Both the position numbers and the translations under genes were made by a program. From Macrotis lagotis (Eukaryota > Chordata > Mammalia > Peramelemorphia > Peramelidae), in assembly GCF_037893015.1 (NCBI RefSeq), contig NC_133658.1:883121038-883185037 (forward strand): a stretch of DNA of 64,000 nt, read 5' to 3'. The notes beneath the pieces are model-generated. The model was not told the origin of the DNA. It saw only the letters and a program-made list of their open reading frames with translations, and searched no databases. Numbering within the stretch: the first letter of the stretch is position 1; every line of letters begins with the position of its first letter. This document shows positions 56,430 to 64,000 of this stretch, piece by piece.

Positions 56430-58262
56430 GGTGTCTTTCATTCTCAAAGAGAATGCTCTGTAAATTAATCTTTTAGGCAAGCTTGATATTCTAACAACAT
56501 GTCCAGCCCTTGGAGTTGCACTCTCTGAAATAGTGTTTGAATGCTTGGCAATTTAGCTTCAGAAAGGGCCTTGGTGATGGTATCTCCTCCTTTGGATTCC
56601 TTCGGAATCTTCCTAACACAGTTCAAATAGAAATCATTCAGTTTCCTGACATAGCATTCATAGACTGTCCAGATTTTACAGAAAACAACAATGGGATCAG
56701 CATAACAGCTCTGTAGACTTTCAGGCCTGTTTTTTCTCCTTTGGAGCCTGCCAAACATTGAGCTAACTCTGTCAATATATGGGTCAACCTCATTATCAAT
56801 GTGAACATCCCTGGAAAGTATGCTGTTAAGGTAAATAAACTCATCCACAGAATTCAAAACTTCTCCATCTGCTGTAACCAATGATTCCATATGTACATGG
56901 TATGAAGTTGGCTGTTGGAGAAACTGTTTCTTGGTGTTGTCATCACAAGCAGCAGAGAACTGATCCATTCTTTGCTGCATCTCAGCCTCAGTGGTGGGAT
57001 TGAATGCACAATCATCTGAGAACAAAGACACACACACACTGATTTTCCTTCCACTTTAGTCTTGGCTTGTAGCCTTTCAAGTTAAGTAATTTACCATCAG
57101 CGTGGTAGCTGACCCTGATCCAATTTCATCCTCATCGAAAGTGTCTAAAAGGTTGTGGGAAATCTGGGACACTATTACACTGTTGGTGGAGCTGTGAACT
57201 CATCCAACCTTTCTGGAAAGCTATTTGGAACTCTATGCCCAAAGGGCAACAAAAATGTGCATACCCTTTTGACCTAGCAATACCACTACTGGGTCTATAC
57301 CCTGAAGAGATGATGAAAAAAGGTAAAAACATCACTTGTACAAAAATATTTATAGCAGCTCTGTTTGTGATGGCAAAGAATTGGAAATCAAGTAAATGTC
57401 CTTCAACTGGGGAATGGTTTAGCAAACTGTGGTATATGTATGTCATGGAACACTATTGTTCTATTAGAAACCAGGAGGGATGGGATTTCAGGGAAGCCTG
57501 GAGGGATTTGCATGAACTGATGCTGAGTGAGATGAGCAGGACCAGAAAAACACTGTATACCCTAACAGCAAGATGGGAGTGATGTTCAACCTTGAAAGAT
57601 TCGCCCATTCCATCAGTGCCACAATTGGGAACAATTTTGGGCTGTCTGCAAAGGAGAGTGCCATCTGCATCCAGATAAGGAGCTGTGGAGTTTGAACAAA
57701 GTGCAAGGACTATTCCCTTTAATTTAGGAAAAAAACAGATATCTTATTGTCTGATCTTGTTACCTCTTAGACTTCTTGTCTCTTCTCTAAGGATATGATT
57801 TCTCTCACATCACACCCAATTTGGATCAAGGTACAACATGGAAACAAAGTAAAGACTGACAGATTGCTTTCCATGGGGCAGGGAGGGAAGTAAGATTGGG
57901 GGGGAAATTGTAAAACTCAAATAATATCTTTAATAAAAATAAATTAAAAATAAATAAATAAATACATAAAATAAAAAATAAAAAAGCATTTATTATTCTT
58001 CATGGAAAAAAGTGTCTAAAAACATCGATGAAAAATCATACTAAAAATCATGGAAATATGTACACAATCCTGCTTCACTCCATTGGTGACTGGGAAAGCT
58101 TGAAAGCATCGTCCATTATCTGGAACCTAGTCAACCATGCTGTCATTAAACTGACGTACGATGCTGATGAACTTCTCTGAGCAACCAAATTTTAGCACAG
58201 TTTGCCACAAGCCCTCATGACTGATAGCATCAAGGTCCTTTGCTGGACACCGAGGACACAAA
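56430..58262 (-). mobile_element. RTE-clade LINE, reverse transcriptase 3' half, split by L1
   Basis: Minus-strand RTE (BovB-like clade) sequence in two parts, 58262-58009 and 57137-56430. The first holds DLDAISHEGLW and QAFPVTNGVKQ-like palm motifs. The second has an open frame of 190 codons (57037-56465): FSDDCAF (the catalytic aspartate pair), then ADGEVLNSVDEFIYLNS, FGRLQRRK, CVRKIPKES and AKLPSIQTLF, which are typical RTE C-terminal blocks. No endonuclease domain is present. The L1 at 57151-58008 separates the parts. Confidence 0.85.
57151..58008 (+). mobile_element. L1 LINE 3' end inserted in RTE
   Basis: End of L1 ORF2 (CTKIFIAALFVMAKNWKSSK, CPSTGEWFSKLWYMYVMEHY) and its 3' untranslated tail with G-rich tract and A-rich end. 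aaagtgtctaaaa occurs at 57138-57150 and 58009-58021, a 13-base target duplication. An extra segment of about 20 bases after the A-rich tail (gcatttattattcttcatgg) is unexplained. Confidence 0.88.
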
Positions 58263-58282
58263 GAAAACAATAAAATTATCAA

Positions 58283-58365
58283 TCAACAAGTTTTTTTATT
58301 AAGCGTTTCCTATTTTCCAGGTACTGGGCCATGTATGTGCTGGGGATACATGTACATTTAGACTT
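58283..58365 (-). mobile_element. L2 LINE 3' fragment
   Basis: aatcaacaagtttttttatt, aagcgtttcctattttcc: antisense L2 end. Confidence 0.6.
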
Positions 58366-58489
58366 TTGCAGAGCTTTTGTCAACACCTCATATTAAGGTT
58401 TTATTGATGGGTTTTTTCCTTGGAATGCTATCATTTCTGATGCCACCCACACTCTGCCTCCAAGAACCTACCTTCTAATAACAAATAGG

Positions 58490-59925
58490 TTACTAATTAA
58501 AGCAAATATTTATATAGATAAATAGAGAGCAATAAGCTAAAAATTGCCATGAGTTGAATTTGGGTAAATTGACTAGACCAAAATTGTTTGAGTCATTGTT
58601 TAATGTCACTTTGAAAGGAGGTCTCCCAAGGGAGACTGTCCTGAAGCATCCTGCTCTTTCATGTTTTTGTCGATGACATAAAAATGACATATTGTCAGGT
58701 TTTCAGAAGACTCAAAGATGGAAGGGACAGCTAACATACAGGACTTCCAAAAAAATCTTTTGTCAAGAGAAATATCTAGCGTCCCTATCAATATAAACTA
58801 GGCTCATTTTTTCCTAAAAAGGAAGAACGCTATCTCTGAGACTTGATTGGTGCAGAGGACTAGGGCTTAAGATGTGAATGTGACTTTCTGGTTTATACAG
58901 GGCTCAACAAGGCCAGCTCCTTGAAACTGCCCCTTAGCATTGACAGTTATGCTATGGGCCTTGGAGTCATCACACCCATCTGATTCAACAAACCAGTCTA
59001 GCCAGAAGAGTTTCAATGAATCAATGTTAACTGTTTCTAGGTATTTTTTCCCACTAATAAATCAGTAAACTGATTTTTTTTATTTTTTATTTTTTTTTTT
59101 TTAGTAAACTGATTTTTACAAAATGTTGGATGGTCTGTGAGCATCTCATTTCATTCCAGTCACAAGTCTGAACCACAACAAATCTCAACAGGCTAAAATA
59201 TTGGGTTGGAACCATTAAGATGGCATTTAATAGAGATAAAAGTAAAGTCTTATACTTGGGTTGGAAAACCAGTTTCACAGGTACGTGATGGGAGAGGCTC
59301 AGTTAGACACAGATTTCTAAAAAAGAATCTGAAGGTTTTGGGGGATGATGATGATATGGTCTAGATGAGTCAACTTTGTGCTATGACAATGAAAAAAAAA
59401 AAGAATGAGCCCTTTAGACTGTATTACAAAAGATATACTGCCTCAAACTAGGGAGGGGACTATCCTGCTGTATTCTGACCTGATCTTACTCTACATGTAG
59501 CAGAAGAAAGCGGGCACCACTTTCGAGAAAGAATATTAAGAAACAGGAGGATAACGAGGATGGTCCTGAGTCTCTAGATTAGGCCATACAAGGATTGGTT
59601 GGAGAAACTGGGGCTGTTTGCCCAGAGAGTAAAGGACTTATAGAGGAACATGTTGATAGTCTTTAAGTCAAGGAAAGTATATATGGAAGAGGATATAATT
59701 TAATCTGCTTGGCCCCAATAGACAGAACTAAGTAATGAACAAGTCCAAAAGGCATATTTAGGATGTTAAACAAATAATTTCTTAATTAAGAACTATCCTA
59801 GAGAGAAGGAAGGGAGTAGGTCTGCCTTTACATGACACATTCAAGCAAGGGCAGGATGGTCATTTTGCCAAGAATGATGTTAACAAGAATTCTTGTTCCT
59901 TTATGGATTGTACTAGGTGTCCTGG
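58490..59925 (+). mobile_element. L3/CR1-clade LINE, 3' half
   Basis: Sense L3: aggaggtctcccaagggaga, gattttcagaagactcaaag-like block, ctcaacaggctaaaatattggg, aaagtcttatacttgggttg, ggagaggctcagttagaca, gggcaccactttcgagaaag, ggaggataacgaggatgg, tgcttggccccaatagacag. One of the longest old LINE copies here, with internal losses (for example around 58800-59040). Confidence 0.75.
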
Positions 59926-59929
59926 CTGG

Positions 59930-60152
59930 GCAGTTAGATGAAGTTGGATAGTGGTGGACCTGGAGTCTGGAAGACTCATCTTTCTGAGTTCAAATCTGAG
60001 ACCCTGGGCAGGTCACTTCACCCTGTTTGCCTGTTTCCTAAATGTAAAATGTAAAATGAGCTGGAGATGGAAAAGGCAAACCATGCTAGGATCTTTGCCA
60101 AGAAAAACCCAAATGCAGTCATTAAGAGCTGGATGCAACTGGACAGCAAAGG
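59930..60152 (+). mobile_element. MAR1-type CORE-SINE
   Basis: gggcagttagatgaagttgg, cttcaccctgtttgcctg, ggcaaaccatgctaggatc, gagctggatgcaactggac. Confidence 0.85.
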
Positions 60153-60368
60153 TGGGCTGAGAAGAGGTCAGAGCCCCAGCTATGAGTCTTTCTGCTTCTG
60201 TGAAATAATTGCTACTCTCAGGAATTTTGTATTCAATATTGTCCTTACTTTTTTCATCATTCACCCAAATAGAAGGGCCTATGATTTCACTAATATGAGG
60301 GACTCTTGATGTGGGAACTTCCTCCACCAAAACACATTGCAACCCAGCTACAACTTAATAGATAAGTT

Positions 60369-60602
60369 TTTGTTGTTCATTTATGTCCGACTTTTTGTGA
60401 CCCCGTTTAGGGTTTTCCTGGCAAAGATACAGAATAGTTTGCCATTTCCTTCTCCAGTTCATTTTATAGATGAGGAAACTGAGACAAAGCAAAGTGATTT
60501 TCCCAGAGTCACACAGTTAGTAAGTGCATGAGGATGGATTTAAACTCAGGTCTTCCTGACTCCAGGCCAGGTTCTCTATCCACTGCACCATCTAGCTGCC
60601 CG
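60369..60602 (-). mobile_element. MAR1-type CORE-SINE with target duplication
   Basis: Complete antisense MAR1. aatagataagtt at 60357-60368 and 60603-60614. Confidence 0.93.
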
Positions 60603-60614
60603 AATAGATAAGTT

Positions 60615-61215
60615 CCAGAAAATTAACTGGTGGAGGCAAACAGAGATTAAATGATTTGCCCAGGAAATATTTGAGGTGAAATCCAGCAAAGGTGAAATGG
60701 CCTTGGCAATATCCCCAGACACTGAGGATGAGAGGCGGGGAGTCCAGGATGACTCCAAGACTGTGAGGCTAGGAGTCTAGGAGGATGGTGCTGCTCTCAA
60801 AAGTCATAGGGAAGTTGGAAAGGCTTGGAGGGAAAAGATAATTCCAAATTTGTATACTTTGAGTTAAAGATGTGTTCAGGATATTCAGTTAATGAAGTGT
60901 GAATCACAGTTGGTGATCAAAGAGAGATGAGGCCAAGAGAAGGTAGGACTAGATAAACAGAGAATCCTCAGCCTTGGGGGTCATGGAGGCTGAGAAGGAG
61001 CAGCTAGACAGATAGCTGGAACACTAGGAGAGAGCAGCATCAGAAAAACTAGAGAAAAGAGGGGTAATCAACAGCGGTAAAGACTGCAGAGAGGTAGAAG
61101 AGAATGAAGACTAAGAAAAGACCAGTGGGCTTGGGAATGAAGAGACCATCGGCACCTTTGGAGAGAACAGTATCAAATTGAATGATGAGGTCAGAAACCA
61201 GACAGTATATAGACT
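60615..61215 (-). mobile_element. L2 LINE, coding region, antisense
   Basis: ccaggatgactccaagactg, ggaggatggtgctgctctc, gactgcagagaggtagaag, gaatgatgaggtcagaaacc: antisense of an L2 body. Confidence 0.6.
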
Positions 61216-61619
61216 AGGGAGAAAATATTTAGTTATCCCAGAATTAGCTCCTGTTACCCAGCCAAGGTAAGAGATGAGACAAATAGCAGTTAGAGATTTT
61301 GTATTTACTCCATGTGAAAAATACTGCCGAGCATATAAGAAGAGGCAGAAAATGAAATCTCAATTTCATTTCTCATTACAATTTCATTACATTTTAAAAT
61401 TTTGATTTCATTAAAAATAAAATTTCCATAAAACCACACTATATGATAATATTCCTGTTGAATGATTTAAGTTATATTAAGAGATCTTCCCAAAGAAGAA
61501 AATATTTTTTAAAATCAATTTTTCTATTACAACCAAGTAAACCTACTTAGTCAGTGTTCACTTAATTTCGACATGTAAAATATCATAACAAGCTGAGATC
61601 AGCACACCTAATAAAAGCT

Positions 61620-61705
61620 CTATCTATATCTTTTGTCATCTTTCATTCACCTATCTTTATCTATCTCTATCATCATCTATGAATTTATCTAGATATTTAG
61701 CTATA
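61620..61705 (+). repeat. TCTA-rich microsatellite
   Basis: Imperfect TCTATC/TTTATC units. Confidence 0.75.
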
Positions 61706-61880
61706 CTGTCTGGATTTGGTAACCTCTCAGATGCTTCCCAAATCTAAAGCTATGATCTTATGATGATATTACCAATTAAACAGCCCATTTTGATTCACAG
61801 AGATAAACTGGCATGTCTTGCTAAGAGGAACTATAGACAATGAAGTAATACATATGCTTCCAAATAGCTTCCAGATTCTT

Positions 61881-62043
61881 TTTTCTTTCTTTCTTTTTTT
61901 AGTTTTTGCAAGGCAATGGGGTTAAGTGGCTTGCCCAAGGTCACACAGCTAGGTAATTATTAAGTGTTGGAGGTCAGATTTGAACTCAGTGACTCCTGAC
62001 TCCAGGGCTGGTGCTCTATCCACTGTGCCACCTAGCCACCCCA
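61881..62043 (-). mobile_element. tRNA-like SINE with target duplication
   Basis: Flanks agcttccagattctt (61866-61880) and agcttccaaattctt (62044-62058): 15 bases, one mismatch. Confidence 0.92.
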
Positions 62044-62204
62044 AGCTTCCAAATTCTTAAAGGAAAAGTTAAATGAATTGCAGGAAGAAATAGACAGTAA
62101 ACCTAGACTAGTAAACCTTCCCCTCTCAAAGCTGGAAAAATCTATCCTTAAAATAAATAAGAAAGTCAAGGAAAGGAATAGAATCTTAGAAAAGGAAAGG
62201 AGCA

Positions 62205-62412
62205 AGGCATCAAGTATTTATTAAGTAGCTACTATGTGCTAAGTGCTTTATAAATCTTGGCAGATAAGTTCTATTATCATCATCCCCCTTTACAATTCAG
62301 GAAACTGAGGCAGAGGTTGAATGACTTGCCCAGGGCCACATAGGTACAAAGTACATGGATTTGAACTCAGATCTTTCTGACTCAGGGGCCCAATGCACCA
62401 CTGAGAAGCCTC
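62205..62412 (-). mobile_element. MIR-type SINE
   Basis: Antisense: catcaagtatttattaagtag, actatgtgctaagtgctt, ttgcccagggccacatagg. Confidence 0.8.
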
Positions 62413-62724
62413 TTTGCAAACCTCAAGAAGTCATATAAATATTTGCTTTCATTATTTTTGTAAATGTACCTCTTGTTCCCCCATAAGGAATGTAAATTTT
62501 GTAAATGTATATGAAAAGGTAAAAATTTACATTCATAAGGATGTGAATAAGTGCCCCACAAGCAGATGTTATCTCATTCTTTATATATCCCAGAGCCCTG
62601 CACACAGTAGGGGCTTGATAAACTGCATTACATTCTGTTGCATGAATGCACTACATGTCCTCAGTGTGGGATGTTTAAGTTGTTTCCAGTTGTTTTTTTA
62701 ATTATATAAAATGCTGATGTGAAA

Positions 62725-62790
62725 ATCTATAAACAGTAAGAGTGGGAGAAAAATTGTAAAACTCAAATAAAATCTTTTTAAAAAATCTAT
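62725..62790 (+). mobile_element. L1 3' terminal fragment
   Basis: gggagaaaaattgtaaaactc aaataaaatctttt: the last bases of the L1 copy at 57151-58008. Confidence 0.6.
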
Positions 62791-62879
62791 GAACAGATCT
62801 TTTTTTGTTTGCCTATTTTGGTAATTTTGAAGATATATTCCAACAATGGAATTATGATTATTTTTGTATCTTTCTTTTT

Positions 62880-63017
62880 TGGTTTTCATAAGGCAGTGGG
62901 GGTTAAGTGACTAGCCCAGTCACACAGCTAGTAGCAAGTGTCTGAGACTAGATTTGAACTCAGGTCCTCCTGGTTCCAGGGCTGGTGTTGTAACCACTGT
63001 GTCACCTAGCTACCCCA
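62880..63017 (-). mobile_element. tRNA-like SINE
   Basis: ataaggcagtgggggttaag, tgactagcccagtcacac, cacctagctacccc. Confidence 0.85.
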
Positions 63018-63019
63018 AG

Positions 63020-64000
63020 TGTTGTCATCTCTTACTGCATATTGGCAGTGCTCTCTAAAAGGATGGGAAAAAAAAACCTTTCTTGATTATAAATTATAAA
63101 TGCTGCACATGAGAGTTTATATGAAAATGCAGAGGAGAATGGCATTGTTATGGCAAAGCAGAAAGAGCCTGGCTTTGGATTCCAAAGCTCTAGGTTCAAA
63201 TCTCAGCTTTATTTCTTCCTATGTGTCTGCTCCAGAGCCAGTCCTCCCAGCTTTCTGGGTTTCTGTTCCATAATAATGAAAGGACTCAGCTACAATCCCC
63301 CAAACCCCTAAGCTTTACATTCTATGATCACAGGACATATTAACATTGCTAGCCAACTCTTTAGAGTAGGAAGAGATTAGCACAAAACCACCCACCAGCA
63401 GCTATTTTCTCTCCATCTGTCCCTCCAAAGTTGGCTTTGCTAATGAGTAGAACTTGTAAAATGGCCTTAGAGAATGACTTCTCTTTCACAGTTAGGAAAC
63501 AGGTGTGAAAATTAGTTATCTGAAACCCCAGGAGGAGTTGGGTGCCTATAAGCTAGAACCTGGACAATAAGCAACTAGCTTTGAGTGGGGGTGGGCTTAT
63601 CTGTTTGCTCTGTTATTGTGGAGGAAAAGGGCATCTTTCCTCTAATTCAGATGGGGCATGCTCTCATCCTGTCACTGAACCAAGAAAGAAAAGAAAAGGC
63701 CCAGAATCTGCCCAGAATCCTTGAGAGAAGAGTGAGGAAGTGAGTGTTCTGAAAAAGCATGATTCACAAACTGGGTCAGGGCCCAAATCCCTAGAATTTC
63801 TAGGAGAGCAGAGCTGGTTTTCCCCTCCCATGGGATTGTTTACAAGGTTAAAGAACTCCTGTCACCAAAATTGGAGACTGATCTGTGACTACTCTGAGAC
63901 CCATGAGCCCAAAACAAAGGAAGGTGGATGGAGCCAGTCCCTTCAATAAAGGGAAAGAGCCATTCCCAGCCTGCCAGCTTTCCTCCTTTACCATGATGGC
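63020..64000. other. No recognised feature
   Basis: The last kilobase shows neither a gene nor a repeat I can name, except a weak MIR-like trace at about 63140-63310. An open frame at 63740-63949 has no family resemblance. Confidence 0.5.

Noticed and set aside
57235-57582. 115-codon frame as a possible gene
   Set aside because: It is the end of L1 ORF2.
1-64000. CRISPR arrays, operons, bacterial-type systems, tRNA or rRNA genes
   Set aside because: Nothing of the kind was seen. tRNA-like heads belong to SINEs, and the regular repeats are microsatellites or the MIR array.

Overview
This is vertebrate genomic DNA, almost certainly from a marsupial and probably an Australian-lineage (australidelphian) one. 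The evidence is the repeat content. There are dozens of tRNA-derived SINEs with a gggcagctaggtggc head and an A-rich ccttgcaaaaacct tail. There are marsupial MAR1-type CORE-SINEs whose 3' end resembles RTE, a longer third SINE type, L1 and RTE fragments, and much old L2, L3/CR1 and MIR. A dasyurid-like genome is my best guess, but the species cannot be fixed from what I can see.

Three host genes can be read exon by exon, in the order expected for the human 1p36.22 neighbourhood. (1) PEX14, minus strand, first two coding exons only (19004-19039 and 5498-5545); the rest lies beyond the low end of the window. (2) DFFA (ICAD/DFF45), plus strand, complete in six coding exons from 23338 to 30774 and predicting 315 residues. 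(3) CORT (cortistatin precursor), minus strand, complete in two coding exons (51148-51011 and 48397-48182). PEX14 and DFFA are divergent, each starting in its own CpG island, with about 4.3 kb between their start codons. DFFA and CORT are convergent. CENPS, CORT's upstream neighbour in human, was looked for between 51.3 and 64 kb and not recognised.

Layout: 1-19.0 kb holds PEX14 introns 2 and 1 full of repeats. 18.4-19.25 kb is the PEX14 promoter island, followed by a GC-rich minisatellite and a GATGGT array. 19.6-23.0 kb is repeat-filled DNA between the promoters. 23.0-32.0 kb is DFFA. 32-48 kb is intergenic and repeat-rich, with a solo LTR, L1 3' ends and a tandem array built from a MIR fragment. 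48.0-51.35 kb is CORT. 51.4-64 kb is repeat-rich, with a 7SL RNA pseudogene, an RTE LINE split by an L1, and a long L3/CR1 copy.

The genes do not form one pathway. PEX14 encodes the peroxisomal import docking protein, DFFA the chaperone and inhibitor of the apoptotic nuclease DFFB, and CORT a somatostatin-like neuropeptide. The most interesting biology is CORT: its peptide ends at the second cysteine, without the extra C-terminal lysine of placental cortistatins, so its length and register match somatostatin-14 and -28. No undescribed multi-gene system was found.
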